A program made the translations under genes and the position numbers. Positions 26,247 through 38,733 of a DNA stretch of 64,000 bases are shown here, one piece after another. The DNA is from Ureibacillus thermophilus (lineage in GTDB: Bacteria > Bacillota > Bacilli > Bacillales_A > Planococcaceae). Every line of letters begins with the position of its first letter. Position 1 is the first letter of the stretch. Where the stretch lies: the NCBI RefSeq assembly GCF_004331915.1, contig NZ_CP036528.1, positions 592,201-656,200 of the forward strand, given 5' to 3'. The notes beneath the pieces are model-generated. The model made no database searches. It was not told the origin of the DNA and saw nothing but the letters and a program-made list of their open reading frames with translations.

Positions 26247-29200
26247 TTGACAGGTCAACTAGTTCAGTACGGACGACACCGCCAGCGTAGAAGCTTTGCG
26301 CGCATTAAAGAGGTGTTGGAGCTTCCAAATTTAATTGAGATTCAAACATCCTCATACGAATGGTTCCTTAAAGAAGGATTGCTTGAGTTGTTTAAAGAAA
26401 TTTCCCCAATTGAGGATTTCACAGGCAATCTCTCCCTTGAATTTGTCGATTTTTCATTAGGTGAACCAAAATATGATGTCGATGAATGTAAGGAACGAGA
26501 TGTAACTTATGCAGCTCCATTGCGTGTAAAGGTACGTCTTCATAACAAAGAAACTGATGAAGTAAAAGAACAAGATGTGTTCATGGGGGATTTCCCATTA
26601 ATGACTGAAACAGGCACATTTATTATCAATGGTGCCGAACGGGTTATCGTATCTCAGTTGGTACGTTCGCCAAGCGTATATTATCACGATAAAACAGACA
26701 AAAACGGCAAAAAAGGATTTGGTGCAACGGTCATCCCTAACCGCGGCGCATGGCTAGAGTTTGAAACAGATGCAAAAGACATTGTTTATGTCCGCATCGA
26801 TCGCACTCGTAAATTGCCGGCTACCGTTTTATTAAGAGCGCTAGGCTTTGGTTCTGATCAAGAAATTCTTGATATTATCGGCGACAACGAATATTTGCGC
26901 AACACGATTGAAAAAGACAATACAGATAGCACGGAAAAGGCATTGATTGAAATTTATGAACGCCTTCGTCCGGGTGAACCGCCAACAGTTGAAAACGCCA
27001 AAAGCTTGCTTTATTCCCGTTTCTTTGATGCGAAACGCTATGATTTAGCGGCTGTTGGTCGTTATAAAATGAATAAAAAATTGCATATAAAAAATCGTTT
27101 GTTCAATCAAAGAATTGCCGAAACATTAGTCGACCCTGAAACAGGGGAAATTATTGTCGAAAAGGGTACAATTCTTGATCGCCGTACATTAGATAAAATT
27201 CTGCCTTATTTAGAGAAAGGTGTCGGATTCCGTACTTTATCTCAAGTAGGCGGTGTATTGGATGGAGATATTACAATCCAATCCATTAAGATATATGCTC
27301 CGAATGATGAAGACAAAATCATCAACGTGATTTCTAACGCAAACGTTGAAGAGGAAGTGAAACATTTAACACCAGCTGATATTATCGCTGCCTTGTCATA
27401 CTTCTTCAACTTGCTATATGGCGTAGGAAACGTGGATGACATCGATCATTTAGGTAATCGTCGTTTACGTTCAGTTGGGGAATTGTTGCAAAATCAATTC
27501 CGCATTGGACTTTCCCGTATGGAACGTGTAGTGCGTGAACGGATGTCCATTAACGATACGGCTTCCATCGTGCCGCAACAATTGATTAATATTCGTCCTG
27601 TGATTGCAGCAATTAAAGAGTTCTTTGGTAGCTCGCAATTATCTCAATTTATGGACCAAACAAACCCGCTAGCAGAATTAACGCATAAACGCCGTCTTTC
27701 TGCCTTAGGACCAGGTGGTTTAACGAGAGAACGTGCAGGTATGGAAGTGCGCGACGTTCACTACTCACACTATGGTCGTATGTGTCCGATTGAAACGCCA
27801 GAGGGTCCAAACATCGGATTAATCAACTCGCTATCAACTTATGCAAAAGTGAATAAATTCGGCTTTATTGAAACCCCATACCGCCGAGTTGACCCTGAAA
27901 CAGGGCGAGTAACAGATCAGATTGACTACTTGACAGCGGATGAAGAAGACAACTATATCGTGGCTCAAGCGAACTCACCGTTGAATCCAGACGGTACATT
28001 TGCCAAAGAAGAAGTTTTAGGTCGTTTCCGTGGAGACAACACAGTTTTCAAAAGAGAATTAGTTGACTACATGGACGTATCACCAAAACAAGTAGTATCT
28101 GCAGCGACAGCATGTATTCCGTTCTTAGAAAACGACGACTCCAACCGCGCGTTGATGGGGGCAAACATGCAGCGTCAGGCAGTGCCATTAATCCAACCGG
28201 AAGCTCCTTATGTAGGGACAGGAATGGAATACGTTGCCGCTCGTGACTCCGGTGCTGCGGTAGTCTGCAAACACGAAGGTATCGTGGAACATGTGGAATC
28301 AAGAGAGATTCGCGTTCGCCGCATTGAAGTGAAAGATGGCAAAGAAGTAAAAGGCGAACTAGATGTCTATAAGCTTCAGAAATTCCAACGTTCCAACCAC
28401 GGTACATGCATTAACCAACGTCCAATCGTGAAAGTTGGAGATCGCGTAAAACCAAGAGATATCTTAGCGGATGGTCCTTCCATGGATAAAGGCGAACTTG
28501 CTTTAGGTCGCAACGTTCTTGTTGCCTTCATGACATGGGAAGGTTTCAACTACGAAGACGCGATTATCATGAACGAACGTCTTGTAAAAGATGATGTGTA
28601 TACATCCATTCATATTGAAGAATATGAATCAGAAGCTCGTGATACAAAATTAGGTCCAGAAGAAATTACTCGCGATATTCCAAATGTGGGCGAAGATGCA
28701 CTTCGCAACCTTGACGATCGCGGTATTGTCCGCATTGGTGCAGAGGTGCGCGATGGAGATATCTTAGTAGGGAAAGTAACGCCAAAAGGAGTTACAGAGT
28801 TAACAGCTGAAGAACGATTGCTCCATGCGATTTTCGGTGAAAAAGCCCGCGAAGTGCGTGATACATCATTGCGTGTACCACACGGAGCAGGTGGTATCGT
28901 TCTTGATGTAAAAGTCTTCAACCGCGAAGATGGAGATGAATTGCCACCAGGAGTTAACCAGCTCGTGCGTGTTTACATTGTTCAAAAACGCAAAATCCGC
29001 GTCGGTGACAAAATGGCCGGACGCCACGGTAACAAAGGGGTTATTTCCCGCATATTACCTGAAGAAGATATGCCATTCTTGCCAGACGGAACTCCAGTTG
29101 ACATCATGTTAAATCCATTGGGCGTACCGTCTCGTATGAACATCGGACAAGTGTTGGAACTTCACTTAGGTATGGCTGCTCGAAAATTAGGTCAATACAT

Positions 29201-29795
29201 GGCTACTCCAGTATTTGATGGAGCCAACGAAGAAGATGTTTGGAGTACAATGGAAGAAGCGGGAATTGCTCGAGACGGTAAGACAATCCTTTACGATGGA
29301 CGCACGGGAGAACCGTTTGATAACCGAGTATCTGTCGGCATCATGTACATGATTAAACTCGCCCACATGGTTGATGATAAACTTCATGCCCGTTCAACTG
29401 GTCCATACTCGCTCGTAACGCAACAGCCACTGGGCGGTAAAGCGCAGTTCGGCGGACAACGTTTCGGTGAGATGGAGGTTTGGGCACTAGAAGCTTATGG
29501 TGCAGCTTATACACTTCAAGAATTATTAACAATCAAATCCGATGACGTTGTAGGCCGCGTGAAAACTTACGAAGCCATCGTAAAAGGCGAAAGTGTTCCT
29601 GAACCAGGCGTACCAGAAAGTTTCAAAGTGTTAATTAAAGAACTTCAATCACTAGGATTAGACGTGAAAATGCTCACAGTTGACGAAGAAGAAATCGAAT
29701 TGAGAGATATGGATGATGAAGAGGATCTTCAACCAGCAGATGCTCTCAATATCTTGCCAGCTAAAGAAGAAAAACCTGTTGAAACTCAAAAATAA
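26247..29795 (+). CDS. rpoB: RNA polymerase beta subunit
   Basis: A 1182-residue core subunit forming the active-site cleft with beta'. Start TTG 26247 ([15 protein letters not shown]) behind GAGGGGTG, the same start type as in B. subtilis; an in-frame GTG at 26238 overlaps the SD. The rifampicin region [17 protein letters not shown] and [13 protein letters not shown] is wild type at the usual resistance positions. The conserved [13 protein letters not shown] and the C-terminal beta' interaction segment are present. Followed by rpoC after 96 bp holding a small hairpin. Confidence 0.98.
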   Translation: MTGQLVQYGRHRQRRSFARIKEVLELPNLIEIQTSSYEWFLKEGLLELFKEISPIEDFTGNLSLEFVDFSLGEPKYDVDECKERDVTYAAPLRVKVRLHNKETDEVKEQDVFMGDFPLMTETGTFIINGAERVIVSQLVRSPSVYYHDKTDKNGKKGFGATVIPNRGAWLEFETDAKDIVYVRIDRTRKLPATVLLRALGFGSDQEILDIIGDNEYLRNTIEKDNTDSTEKALIEIYERLRPGEPPTVENAKSLLYSRFFDAKRYDLAAVGRYKMNKKLHIKNRLFNQRIAETLVDPETGEIIVEKGTILDRRTLDKILPYLEKGVGFRTLSQVGGVLDGDITIQSIKIYAPNDEDKIINVISNANVEEEVKHLTPADIIAALSYFFNLLYGVGNVDDIDHLGNRRLRSVGELLQNQFRIGLSRMERVVRERMSINDTASIVPQQLINIRPVIAAIKEFFGSSQLSQFMDQTNPLAELTHKRRLSALGPGGLTRERAGMEVRDVHYSHYGRMCPIETPEGPNIGLINSLSTYAKVNKFGFIETPYRRVDPETGRVTDQIDYLTADEEDNYIVAQANSPLNPDGTFAKEEVLGRFRGDNTVFKRELVDYMDVSPKQVVSAATACIPFLENDDSNRALMGANMQRQAVPLIQPEAPYVGTGMEYVAARDSGAAVVCKHEGIVEHVESREIRVRRIEVKDGKEVKGELDVYKLQKFQRSNHGTCINQRPIVKVGDRVKPRDILADGPSMDKGELALGRNVLVAFMTWEGFNYEDAIIMNERLVKDDVYTSIHIEEYESEARDTKLGPEEITRDIPNVGEDALRNLDDRGIVRIGAEVRDGDILVGKVTPKGVTELTAEERLLHAIFGEKAREVRDTSLRVPHGAGGIVLDVKVFNREDGDELPPGVNQLVRVYIVQKRKIRVGDKMAGRHGNKGVISRILPEEDMPFLPDGTPVDIMLNPLGVPSRMNIGQVLELHLGMAARKLGQYMATPVFDGANEEDVWSTMEEAGIARDGKTILYDGRTGEPFDNRVSVGIMYMIKLAHMVDDKLHARSTGPYSLVTQQPLGGKAQFGGQRFGEMEVWALEAYGAAYTLQELLTIKSDDVVGRVKTYEAIVKGESVPEPGVPESFKVLIKELQSLGLDVKMLTVDEEEIELRDMDDEEDLQPADALNILPAKEEKPVETQK

Positions 29796-29802
29796 TAAAT
29801 GC

Positions 29803-29823
29803 GGGCAGGATTTTGTCCTGCCC
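29803..29823 (+). other. rpoB-rpoC intergenic hairpin
   Basis: GGGCAGGA (29803-29810) / TCCTGCCC (29816-29823), loop 5 nt, with no T-tract. More likely an mRNA stability or processing hairpin than a terminator. Confidence 0.5.
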
Positions 29824-29891
29824 TATTAAACCTTTAGGCTTTTGAATAAAAATGGAATGTCATAAGGACTTATTTAAGGGAGGTAGGCTCC

Positions 29892-32800
29892 TTGGTTGAC
29901 GTAAATGAATTCGAATTTATGAAAATTGGTTTAGCTTCACCAGATAAAATCCGCTCTTGGTCTTATGGAGAAGTAAAAAAACCTGAAACAATTAACTATC
30001 GTACATTAAAACCTGAAAAAGACGGTCTTTTCTGCGAACGCATTTTTGGTCCTACAAAAGACTGGGAATGCCACTGTGGAAAATATAAACGTGTTCGTTA
30101 TAAAGGTGTAGTATGTGATCGATGCGGCGTTGAAGTAACACGAGCAAAGGTTCGCCGTGAACGCATGGGCCATATTGAACTTGCGGCGCCAGTTTCCCAT
30201 ATCTGGTACTTCAAAGGAATTCCAAGCCGTATGGGTCTGATTCTTGATATGTCCCCTAGAGCACTTGAGGAAGTTATTTACTTTGCATCTTATGTAGTTA
30301 TCGATCCAGGTGCTACAACACTAGAAAAGAAACAGTTATTATCTGAAAAAGAATATCGCACATATCGCTCAAAATTCGGCAATAGTTTCGAAGTAGGCAT
30401 GGGTGCTGAAGCCATTAAAAAACTGCTCGAACAAATTGATTTAGAAGAAGAAGCAAATAAATTAAAAGAGGAATTAAAAACTGCTCAAGGCCAACGCCGT
30501 ACACGTGCCATTAAACGCCTTGAAGTCATTGAATCTTTCCGCAGCTCTGGCAACAGACCGGAATGGATGGTTTTGGAAGTGCTTCCTGTTATTCCACCAG
30601 AACTTCGACCAATGGTACAGCTTGATGGTGGACGTTTTGCTACTTCAGACTTGAACGATTTATATCGCCGCGTAATTAACCGGAACAATCGTCTAAAACG
30701 GTTACTTGATTTAGGTGCTCCAAGCATCATCGTTCAAAACGAAAAACGCATGCTGCAAGAAGCAGTAGATGCCTTAATTGATAATGGACGCAGAGGCCGC
30801 CCTGTAACAGGCCCTGGTAACCGACCGTTAAAATCTTTATCTCATATGTTAAAAGGTAAACAGGGTCGTTTCCGTCAAAACTTGCTTGGTAAACGTGTTG
30901 ACTACTCAGGCCGTTCCGTTATCGTTGTAGGTCCAAACCTAAAAATGTATCAATGCGGTTTGCCAAAAGAAATGGCCATTGAATTATTCAAGCCATTTGT
31001 TATGAAAGAGCTTGTTGAAAGAGGTTTGGCCCATAACATTAAGAGTGCAAAACGCAAAATTGAACGCATGCACAACGAAGTATGGGATGTATTAGAAGAT
31101 GTGATCAAAGAACATCCAGTACTACTAAACCGCGCTCCAACACTTCACCGATTGGGTATTCAAGCATTCGAGCCAACGTTGGTTGAAGGTCGCGCGATTC
31201 GTTTGCATCCACTTGTATGTACAGCTTATAACGCAGACTTTGACGGAGACCAAATGGCCGTACACGTACCGTTATCAGCTGAAGCTCAAGCAGAAGCGCG
31301 TCTTTTAATGCTTGCGGCTCAAAACATTTTGAATCCTAAAGACGGTAAGCCAGTCGTAACACCGTCCCAAGACATGGTATTAGGAAACTATTACTTAACG
31401 CTTGAACGTAAAGGAGCTCGTGGAGAAGGCTCAATCTTCTCAAGCCCTAATGAAGTGTTAGTCGCTTACCAAAACGGCAATGTGCACTTGCATAGCCGAA
31501 TTGCTGTAAAAGCAAGCTCTTTAAACAATAAAACATTTACGGAAGAGCAAAATAAAAAATTCTTGATTACAACAGTAGGTAAAATTATCTTTAATGAAAT
31601 TTTGCCAGAGTCTTTCCCATACATTAACGAACCAACATCTTACAACTTGGAAGTAGCGACTCCAGACAAATATTTCGTCGACTTGAGAATTGACGATGAA
31701 ATGTTGAAAGAACTGGAAGCTTCTGAAGAATACAACCAACTTTCTGAAAAAGAAAAAATTGAATATCAACGGAAAGCAGTATTGAAAAAATACATCGAAG
31801 ATCAAGAGCTCATTACACCTTTCCGCAAAAAATTCTTGGGAAGCATTATCGCGGAAGTATTCAAACGATTCCATATTACGGAAACTTCCAAAATGCTTGA
31901 CCGCTTGAAAGACTTAGGATTTAAGTATTCAACACGTGCGGGTATTACGGTAAGTATTGCGGACATCCTTGTATTGCCAGAAAAGAAAGAAATCTTGGAT
32001 AAAGCTCAGAAAAAAGTGGATAAAGTCATGCAACAATTCCGCCGCGGTTTAATTACGGAAGAAGAACGATATGACCGAGTGATTTCCAGCTGGTCTGAGG
32101 CGAAAGATGAAATCCAAGCAAAATTAATGAACTCATTACCAAAATTGAACCCAATCTTCATGATGAGTGACTCTGGTGCCCGCGGTAACGCATCGAACTT
32201 TACTCAGCTTGCTGGTATGCGTGGTCTGATGGCCAACCCAGCTGGTCGTATCATCGAGCTCCCTATTAAATCTTCCTTCCGCGAAGGTTTAAGCGTATTG
32301 GAGTACTTCATTTCGACACACGGTGCCCGTAAAGGTCTTGCCGATACAGCGTTAAAAACAGCGGACTCTGGATATTTGACTCGCCGTCTTGTGGACGTTG
32401 CCCAAGACGTGATTATCCGCGAAGAAGATTGCGGTACAGACCGCGGATTAACAATTGGCGCATTAATGGATGGAACTGAAGTCATTGAATCACTGGAAGA
32501 ACGTATTGTTGGACGATATGCGAAGAAAACAGTACGTCATCCTGAAACAGGCGAAGTGCTTGTAGAACGCGACAGCCTCATCACCCAAGATATTGCTCGT
32601 AAAATTATTGATGCTGGCATTGAAAAAGTGACAATTCGTTCAGCCTTTACATGCAATACAAGACATGGTGTATGTAAAAAATGCTACGGCATTAACTTGG
32701 CGACTGGTGAAGAAGTTGAAGTGGGTGAAGCAGTTGGTATTATTGCAGCCCAATCCATCGGTGAACCAGGTACCCAATTAACGATGCGTACATTCCACAC

Positions 32801-33581
32801 TGGTGGGGTTGCTGGTAACGACATCACGCAAGGTCTTCCACGTATCCAAGAAATCTTTGAAGCTCGCAATCCAAAAGGGCAAGCGATTATTTCTGAAATC
32901 CGAGGCGTGGTGACTGATATTGAAGAAAGCCGCGATGGTTTAAGAGAAATTACAGTTGCCGGCGAAATTGAAACTCGCAAATATCAAGCACCATATAACG
33001 CACGCTTGAAAGTGGCGCTTGGAGATGAAGTGGAACCTGGCCAAGTGCTTACAGATGGTTCAATCGATCCAAAACAATTATTGAAAGTAAAAGACGTAGC
33101 AACAGTTCAAGAGTATCTGTTAAAAGAAGTTCAAAAAGTATACCGTATGCAAGGGGTAGAAATCGGCGACAAACACATCGAAGTAATGGTTCGCCAAATG
33201 CTTCGAAAAGTTCGCGTCATCGAAGCGGGAGATACAGACTTGCTTCCAGGAACGCTTCTTGATATCCATCAATTCACAGATGCAAACAGAGAAGCAATTA
33301 TGAACGGAAAAATCCCTGCAACTTGCCGTCCGGTTATTCTTGGTATTACAAAAGCATCTCTTGAAACAGAATCGTTCTTATCTGCTGCATCCTTCCAAGA
33401 AACAACTCGCGTATTAACAGATGCAGCAATCAAAGGTAAACGAGATCCATTGCTTGGACTCAAAGAAAACGTAATTCTAGGAAAACTTGTTCCAGCAGGT
33501 ACAGGTATGCAAAGATACCGTCAAATCAAAATCAAAGAAACGCCTGTTGACGCTCAAGATAAAGTAACTTCTGTTGAGTAA
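29892..33581 (+). CDS. rpoC: RNA polymerase beta' subunit
   Basis: A 1229-residue core subunit carrying the catalytic [12 protein letters not shown] motif (Mg2+ aspartates). N-terminal zinc site CHCGKYKR...CDRCG, second zinc site with CGTDRG and [13 protein letters not shown]. Start TTG 29892 after GGGAGGTAGG, homologous to the B. subtilis start. Around residues 590-640 the protein has a longer acidic/lysine-rich stretch ([20 protein letters not shown]) than I recall for B. subtilis. Ends at a strong terminator. Confidence 0.98.
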   Translation: MVDVNEFEFMKIGLASPDKIRSWSYGEVKKPETINYRTLKPEKDGLFCERIFGPTKDWECHCGKYKRVRYKGVVCDRCGVEVTRAKVRRERMGHIELAAPVSHIWYFKGIPSRMGLILDMSPRALEEVIYFASYVVIDPGATTLEKKQLLSEKEYRTYRSKFGNSFEVGMGAEAIKKLLEQIDLEEEANKLKEELKTAQGQRRTRAIKRLEVIESFRSSGNRPEWMVLEVLPVIPPELRPMVQLDGGRFATSDLNDLYRRVINRNNRLKRLLDLGAPSIIVQNEKRMLQEAVDALIDNGRRGRPVTGPGNRPLKSLSHMLKGKQGRFRQNLLGKRVDYSGRSVIVVGPNLKMYQCGLPKEMAIELFKPFVMKELVERGLAHNIKSAKRKIERMHNEVWDVLEDVIKEHPVLLNRAPTLHRLGIQAFEPTLVEGRAIRLHPLVCTAYNADFDGDQMAVHVPLSAEAQAEARLLMLAAQNILNPKDGKPVVTPSQDMVLGNYYLTLERKGARGEGSIFSSPNEVLVAYQNGNVHLHSRIAVKASSLNNKTFTEEQNKKFLITTVGKIIFNEILPESFPYINEPTSYNLEVATPDKYFVDLRIDDEMLKELEASEEYNQLSEKEKIEYQRKAVLKKYIEDQELITPFRKKFLGSIIAEVFKRFHITETSKMLDRLKDLGFKYSTRAGITVSIADILVLPEKKEILDKAQKKVDKVMQQFRRGLITEEERYDRVISSWSEAKDEIQAKLMNSLPKLNPIFMMSDSGARGNASNFTQLAGMRGLMANPAGRIIELPIKSSFREGLSVLEYFISTHGARKGLADTALKTADSGYLTRRLVDVAQDVIIREEDCGTDRGLTIGALMDGTEVIESLEERIVGRYAKKTVRHPETGEVLVERDSLITQDIARKIIDAGIEKVTIRSAFTCNTRHGVCKKCYGINLATGEEVEVGEAVGIIAAQSIGEPGTQLTMRTFHTGGVAGNDITQGLPRIQEIFEARNPKGQAIISEIRGVVTDIEESRDGLREITVAGEIETRKYQAPYNARLKVALGDEVEPGQVLTDGSIDPKQLLKVKDVATVQEYLLKEVQKVYRMQGVEIGDKHIEVMVRQMLRKVRVIEAGDTDLLPGTLLDIHQFTDANREAIMNGKIPATCRPVILGITKASLETESFLSAASFQETTRVLTDAAIKGKRDPLLGLKENVILGKLVPAGTGMQRYRQIKIKETPVDAQDKVTSVE

Positions 33582-33610
33582 TTGACAAGTCGTCTAAAAT
33601 TTTCCTTTGA

Positions 33611-33650
33611 CCAGTGGAAGGCTTAATTACTTCAAGCCTCCACTGGGTTT
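33611..33650 (+). terminator. terminator of rpoBC
   Basis: CCAGTGGA-A-GGCTT (from 33611) pairs with AAGCC-TCCACTGG (to 33646), followed by TTTCC. Long GC-rich stem with a modest T-tract. Confidence 0.8.
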
Positions 33651-33698
33651 CCTTAAATAATTATTAGAAATAATTTTTATCATCCAATAAAAATAAAT

Positions 33699-33727
33699 TG
33701 ACAAATTGAAATGATAATGATAATATA
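33699..33727 (+). promoter_or_regulatory. sigma-A promoter of ybxF-rpsL-rpsG-fusA
   Basis: TTGACA (33699-33704), 17-bp spacer, TAATAT (33722-33727), about 45 bp before ybxF. Confidence 0.7.
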
Positions 33728-33770
33728 CTTAGGGTTGATAGCAACTGTTTCTACTTCGGAGGATATGTAA

Positions 33771-34022
33771 ATGTCTTATGAAAAAGTAAAACAGGCAACT
33801 AAAACAATCATAGGAACAAAGCAGGCAGTAAAAGCAATAAAAGCTGGCCGGGCTAAAGAGATTATTATTGCACAGGATGCAGAAGAACGGATCACTCAAC
33901 CCGTTATTGCACTTGCAGAAGAAAATGGAATTCCAGTCATTTTTGTGGAATCCAGAAAAGAGCTTGGCAAAGCGTGCGGAATCCAAGTTGGAGCTGCAGT
34001 TGTTGCGATTGCTGCGGATTAG
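33771..34022 (+). CDS. ybxF: L7Ae-family kink-turn RNA-binding protein (YbxF)
   Basis: An 83-residue single-domain protein of the L7Ae/L30e family; B. subtilis YbxF binds kink-turn RNAs. Seen: [24 protein letters not shown] (RNA-binding helix start) and [30 protein letters not shown] 33771 follows GGAGG. It is the first gene of the str transcript here, as in B. subtilis. Whether it is a true ribosomal protein is unsettled. Confidence 0.92.
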   Translation: MSYEKVKQATKTIIGTKQAVKAIKAGRAKEIIIAQDAEERITQPVIALAEENGIPVIFVESRKELGKACGIQVGAAVVAIAAD

Positions 34023-34120
34023 TTTTTGTGAAAAAACACAAAAGCTTTGTTTTTACCTTAAAAATGAACCACCTGGATATGTGGTATTAAAAAATGATGA
34101 AATGAAGGGAGGAAAAACAG

Positions 34121-34540
34121 ATGCCTACAATTAACCAATTGGTACGTAAGCCTCGTAAATCTAAAATTACTAAATCAAAATCACCTGCGTTAAACAAAGG
34201 TTACAACAGCTTTAAAAAATCTTTGACTAACGTTAATTCACCACAAAAACGCGGAGTATGTACACGTGTTGGTACAATGACACCTAAAAAACCAAACTCT
34301 GCGTTACGTAAATACGCTCGTGTTCGCTTAACTAACCAAATCGAAGTTACAGCTTACATTCCTGGTGAAGGCCATAACTTACAAGAACACAGTGTTGTAT
34401 TAATCCGTGGTGGACGTGTAAAAGACTTACCAGGGGTACGTTATCACATCATCCGTGGTGCTCTTGATACTGCAGGTGTAACAGATCGTAAACAATCTCG
34501 CTCTTTATACGGTACGAAAAAACCAAAAGAGAAAAAATAA
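34121..34540 (+). CDS. rpsL: 30S ribosomal protein S12
   Basis: A 139-residue decoding-centre protein. The streptomycin-sensitive loop [11 protein letters not shown] and the second loop [12 protein letters not shown] are wild type at the lysines and the proline usually changed in resistant strains. ATG 34121 follows GGGAGG. First of the S12-S7-EF-G core of the str operon. Confidence 0.97.
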   Translation: MPTINQLVRKPRKSKITKSKSPALNKGYNSFKKSLTNVNSPQKRGVCTRVGTMTPKKPNSALRKYARVRLTNQIEVTAYIPGEGHNLQEHSVVLIRGGRVKDLPGVRYHIIRGALDTAGVTDRKQSRSLYGTKKPKEKK

Positions 34541-34577
34541 TAATAAATAAATCACGATTGTGAAAGGAGGAAAACAC

Positions 34578-35048
34578 ATGCCACGTAAAGGTCCAGTTCC
34601 AAAACGCGACGTGTTACCTGACCCAATTTACAATTCAAAATTAGTAACACGCTTAATCAATAAAATCATGATCGATGGTAAGAAAGGTACTGCACAAAGA
34701 ATTCTTTACGGTGCGTTTGATATCGTAAGAGAACGTACTGGTAGAGAACCTCTTGAAGTGTTCGAGGAAGCATTAAACAACGTAATGCCAGTTCTTGAGG
34801 TACGTGCTCGCCGTGTTGGTGGTTCTAACTATCAAGTACCGGTTGAAGTTCGTCCAGACCGTCGTATTACTTTAGGTCTTCGCTATTTAGTAAACTATGC
34901 GCGCCTTCGCGGTGAAAAAACAATGGAAGAGCGTTTAGCGAATGAAATTTTAGATGCTGCAAACAATACTGGTGCTGCAGTGAAAAAACGCGAAGACATG
35001 CACAAAATGGCAGAAGCAAACAAAGCATTTGCACACTATCGTTGGTAA
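34578..35048 (+). CDS. rpsG: 30S ribosomal protein S7
   Basis: A 156-residue primary assembly protein of the 30S head, binding the 3' major domain of 16S r[21 protein letters not shown] start and [13 protein letters not shown] are family signatures. ATG 34578 has AAAGGAGG 10 bp upstream; the frame's earlier in-frame ATG at 34560 has no SD. A remarkable 16-bp hairpin follows before fusA. Confidence 0.97.
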   Translation: MPRKGPVPKRDVLPDPIYNSKLVTRLINKIMIDGKKGTAQRILYGAFDIVRERTGREPLEVFEEALNNVMPVLEVRARRVGGSNYQVPVEVRPDRRITLGLRYLVNYARLRGEKTMEERLANEILDAANNTGAAVKKREDMHKMAEANKAFAHYRW

Positions 35049-35050
35049 TC

Positions 35051-35087
35051 TAAATTTTGTACTAGCTCTATGCTAGTACAAAATTTA
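35051..35087 (+). other. perfect 16-bp inverted repeat between rpsG and fusA
   Basis: TAAATTTTGTACTAGC (35051-35066) and GCTAGTACAAAATTTA (35072-35087) with a 5-nt loop. A strong hairpin inside the str operon without a proper T-tract; likely a partial terminator, processing or stability element that tunes S7 versus EF-G levels. Confidence 0.7.
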
Positions 35088-35135
35088 AATATAACATATT
35101 TAGTCTAAACCCAATATGGAAGGAGACAATTCCCT

Positions 35136-37211
35136 ATGAAACGCGAATTCTCCCTAGAGAATACACGTAATATTGGGATTATGGCTCATATTGATGCTGG
35201 TAAAACAACAACAACTGAGCGGATCCTTTATTACACTGGTAAGATTCACAAAATTGGTGAAACTCACGAAGGTGCCTCTCAAATGGACTGGATGGAGCAA
35301 GAGCAAGAACGTGGTATTACAATCACTTCTGCTGCGACAACAGCTCAGTGGAAAGGTCATCGCATTAACATCATCGACACACCAGGACACGTAGACTTCA
35401 CTGTAGAAGTTGAACGTTCTTTGCGCGTACTTGATGGTGCAGTTACAGTACTTGATGCCCAATCCGGCGTTGAGCCACAAACTGAAACAGTATGGCGCCA
35501 AGCTACAACATACGGTGTTCCACGTATCGTATTTGTAAACAAAATGGATAAAATCGGTGCCGATTTCTTGTATTCAGTAAGTACGCTTCGTGATCGCCTA
35601 CAAGCAAACGCACATCCTGTTCAACTACCAATCGGTGCTGAAGATACATTCAATGGTATCATCGATTTAGTTGAAATGAAAGCTACTTTCTATAAAAACG
35701 ACCTTGGTACTGAAATTGAACAAGGTGAAATTCCAGAAGAATACAAAGCACAAGCTGAAGAATACCGCGAAAAACTTATTGAAGCAGTTGCTGAACTAGA
35801 CGAAGAATTAATGGAAAAATACTTCGCTGGTGAAGAAATCACTGTTGAAGAGTTAAAAGCGGCTATTCGTAAAGCGACAATCGCAGTAGAATTCTATCCA
35901 GTTCTATGCGGTAGTGCGTTCAAAAACAAAGGTGTTCAATTAATGCTTGATGCAGTAGTTGATTACCTACCATCACCTATTGATATTCCTGCAATTAAAG
36001 GAACAACACCTGATGGAGAAGAAGTAGAACGCCATGCAAGCGATGATGAACCATTCTCAGCATTAGCGTTCAAAGTTATGACTGACCCATATGTTGGTAA
36101 GTTAACATTCTTCCGTGTATACTCAGGTGTATTAGATTCTGGTTCATACGTTCTAAACTCTACAAAAAATAAACGTGAACGTATTGGACGTATCCTTCAA
36201 ATGCACGCAAATCACCGTGAAGAAATTACAAAAGTATTTGCAGGAGATATTGCTGCAGCAGTTGGTTTAAAAGATACAGTAACTGGCGACACATTATGTG
36301 ACGACAAGCATCCTGTTATCTTAGAATCAATGGAATTCCCAGAACCAGTTATCTCAGTTGCTATTGAACCAAAATCAAAAGCAGACCAAGATAAAATGAG
36401 TACAGCGCTTGGAAAACTTCAAGAAGAAGACCCAACATTCCGTGCGCATACAGACCAAGAAACAGGTCAAACAATCATCTCAGGTATGGGTGAGCTTCAC
36501 CTTGATATCATCGTTGACCGTCTAAAACGCGAATTCAAAGTAGAAGCGAACGTTGGTGCTCCTCAAGTTTCATATCGTGAAACATTCCGCAAGACTGCTC
36601 AAGTTGAAGGTAAATTCGTTCGCCAATCTGGTGGTCGCGGTCAATATGGTCACGTATGGATCGAGTTCTCACCAAACGAAGAAGGAAAAGGCTTCGAATT
36701 CGAAAATGCTATTGTCGGTGGGGTAGTTCCACGCGAATATATTCCAGCTGTTGAAGCAGGATTAAAAGATGCTATGCAAAATGGTGTTATTGCTGGTTAC
36801 CCAATTATCGACATTAAAGCGAAATTATTCGATGGTTCATACCATGATGTGGACTCCAGTGAAATGGCGTTCAAAATCGCTGCATCTATGGCATTGAAAA
36901 ATGCAGCTTCAAAATGTGATCCTGTATTGCTTGAACCAATCATGAAAGTGGAAGTTGTAGTACCTGAAGAATATCTAGGAGATATTATGGGTCACGTAAC
37001 TGCTCGCCGCGGTCGCGTTGAAGGTATGGAAGCTCGCGGTAATGCACAAGTAGTTCGTGCAATGGTTCCACTTGCTGAAATGTTTGGTTATGCAACAACG
37101 CTTCGTTCTGCAACTCAAGGACGCGGTGTATTCTCAATGGTATTTGACCATTATGAAGAAGTACCAAAATCCATTGCAGAAGAAATTATCAAAAAAAATA
37201 AAGGTGAATAA
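35136..37211 (+). CDS. fusA: elongation factor G
   Basis: A 691-residue translational GTPase catalysing translocation. G1 [12 protein letters not shown] (about 17-28), G2/switch [10 protein letters not shown]3 DTPGHVDF, G4 NKMDK, G5 GSAFK. Domains II-V follow with [18 protein letters not shown] in domain III-IV and [13 protein letters not shown] in domain V. ATG 35136 after AAGGAGA. Heavily biased codon use. tuf follows after 128 bp that holds a TGACAAG/CTTGTCA hairpin (37266-37289). Confidence 0.98.
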   Translation: MKREFSLENTRNIGIMAHIDAGKTTTTERILYYTGKIHKIGETHEGASQMDWMEQEQERGITITSAATTAQWKGHRINIIDTPGHVDFTVEVERSLRVLDGAVTVLDAQSGVEPQTETVWRQATTYGVPRIVFVNKMDKIGADFLYSVSTLRDRLQANAHPVQLPIGAEDTFNGIIDLVEMKATFYKNDLGTEIEQGEIPEEYKAQAEEYREKLIEAVAELDEELMEKYFAGEEITVEELKAAIRKATIAVEFYPVLCGSAFKNKGVQLMLDAVVDYLPSPIDIPAIKGTTPDGEEVERHASDDEPFSALAFKVMTDPYVGKLTFFRVYSGVLDSGSYVLNSTKNKRERIGRILQMHANHREEITKVFAGDIAAAVGLKDTVTGDTLCDDKHPVILESMEFPEPVISVAIEPKSKADQDKMSTALGKLQEEDPTFRAHTDQETGQTIISGMGELHLDIIVDRLKREFKVEANVGAPQVSYRETFRKTAQVEGKFVRQSGGRGQYGHVWIEFSPNEEGKGFEFENAIVGGVVPREYIPAVEAGLKDAMQNGVIAGYPIIDIKAKLFDGSYHDVDSSEMAFKIAASMALKNAASKCDPVLLEPIMKVEVVVPEEYLGDIMGHVTARRGRVEGMEARGNAQVVRAMVPLAEMFGYATTLRSATQGRGVFSMVFDHYEEVPKSIAEEIIKKNKGE

Positions 37212-37339
37212 TAATTGAAATCTCACCTTGTATCAAGTATAAATAATTTGTAAGCTATGATTGTATGACAAGGAAATTCTTTCTTGTCAGCAGTTGTAAT
37301 AATAAATAAAAAAATATAAGAAATAGGAGGCTTTCTCTA

Positions 37340-38527
37340 ATGGCTAAAGAAAAATTCGATCGTTCAAAACCACACGTTAACATTGGTACAATCGGTCACG
37401 TTGACCACGGTAAAACTACTTTAACAGCTGCTATCGCTACAGTTCTTGCAAAACGCATCGGTGGTGAAGCTAAATCTTACGACCAAATCGATAACGCGCC
37501 AGAAGAAAAAGAACGCGGTATCACAATCAACACTTCTCACGTTGAATATGAAACTGAAAAACGCCACTATGCACACGTAGACTGCCCAGGACACGCTGAC
37601 TACGTTAAAAACATGATCACTGGTGCAGCTCAAATGGACGGCGGTATTCTAGTAGTATCTGCTGCTGACGGTCCAATGCCACAAACTCGTGAACACATCC
37701 TACTTTCTCGCCAAGTAGGTGTACCATACCTAGTAGTATTCTTAAACAAATGCGATATGGTAGACGATCCAGAATTATTAGAATTAGTAGAAATGGAAGT
37801 TCGCGACTTGCTTTCAGAATATGACTTCCCAGGCGACGAAGTTCCTGTAATCAAAGGTTCTGCTCTTAAAGCTCTTGAAGGAGATGCTGAATGGGAAGAA
37901 AAAATCATTGAATTAATGGATGCAGTTGACGAATACATTCCAACTCCACAACGTGAAGTTGATAAACCATTCATGATGCCAGTAGAAGACGTATTCTCTA
38001 TCACTGGTCGTGGTACAGTTGCAACTGGTCGTGTAGAACGCGGTCAACTTAAAGTTGGTGACGAAGTAGAAATCATCGGTCTTGCTGATGAGCCAACAAA
38101 AACAACTGTAACTGGTATCGAAATGTTCCGTAAATTACTTGACTATGCTGAAGCTGGTGACAACATCGGTGCACTTCTTCGCGGTATTTCTCGTGACGAA
38201 GTACAACGTGGTCAAGTATTAGCAAAACCAGGTTCTATTACACCACACACTGCTTTCAAAGCACAAGTTTACGTATTATCAAAAGAAGAAGGTGGACGTC
38301 ATACTCCATTCTTCTCTAACTACCGTCCACAATTCTACTTCCGTACTACAGACGTTACTGGCGTAATCACATTACCAGAAGGCGTAGAAATGGTTATGCC
38401 TGGAGATAACGTAGAAATGACAGTAGAATTGATCTCACCAATCGCGATTGAAGAAGGTACTAAATTCTCAATCCGTGAAGGTGGACGTACTGTAGGTGCA
38501 GGTTCTGTATCTGAAATCATTAAATAA
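37340..38527 (+). CDS. tuf: elongation factor Tu
   Basis: A 395-residue GTPase delivering aminoacyl-tRNA. G1 [10 protein letters not shown] (about 19-28), effector loop [19 protein letters not shown], and SALKAL; domain II and III carry the kirromycin/EF-Ts surfaces. ATG 37340 follows AGGAGGC. Strong terminator downstream ends the str operon. Only one tuf copy lies in this window. In B. subtilis ybaC and rpsJ come next; here an accessory insert does. Confidence 0.98.
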   Translation: MAKEKFDRSKPHVNIGTIGHVDHGKTTLTAAIATVLAKRIGGEAKSYDQIDNAPEEKERGITINTSHVEYETEKRHYAHVDCPGHADYVKNMITGAAQMDGGILVVSAADGPMPQTREHILLSRQVGVPYLVVFLNKCDMVDDPELLELVEMEVRDLLSEYDFPGDEVPVIKGSALKALEGDAEWEEKIIELMDAVDEYIPTPQREVDKPFMMPVEDVFSITGRGTVATGRVERGQLKVGDEVEIIGLADEPTKTTVTGIEMFRKLLDYAEAGDNIGALLRGISRDEVQRGQVLAKPGSITPHTAFKAQVYVLSKEEGGRHTPFFSNYRPQFYFRTTDVTGVITLPEGVEMVMPGDNVEMTVELISPIAIEEGTKFSIREGGRTVGAGSVSEIIK

Positions 38528-38553
38528 TTGAACAAAAAATAGCTTACAACTGA

Positions 38554-38596
38554 AGCCATCTTGTAGATGTTTCTACAAGATGGCTATTTTTTATGG
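38554..38596 (+). terminator. strong terminator after tuf
   Basis: AGCCATCTTGTAGA (38554-38567) / TCTACAAGATGGCT (38572-38585), then ATTTTTTAT. Perfect 14-bp stem. Confidence 0.93.
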
Positions 38597-38733
38597 TTCT
38601 ATAGATAATGGGCATATAGTTTATTCAAAATATGTATTTCATTTATACGAAGTTTTTCTATTATAATGAAATTAAGAAGATTTCGATATCTTCAAAAATA
38701 AATTGGGAAAAATACGCAAGGGGGATGCGGTAT

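Noticed and set aside
27850-27930. Rifampicin-resistance change in rpoB or streptomycin-resistance change in rpsL
   Set aside because: The recognised resistance regions read as wild type; nothing to report.
29892-33581. The longer acidic/lysine-rich stretch in rpoC near residues 590-640 as an inserted domain
   Set aside because: It is in frame, in a known length-variable part of beta', and codon use matches the rest; probably lineage variation.
33705-33727. Fur-box-like GATAAT repeats (ATGATAATGATAAT) before ybxF
   Set aside because: They coincide with the spacer and -10 of a good sigma-A promoter for a ribosomal operon; no inverted half site, and iron control of the str operon is not expected.
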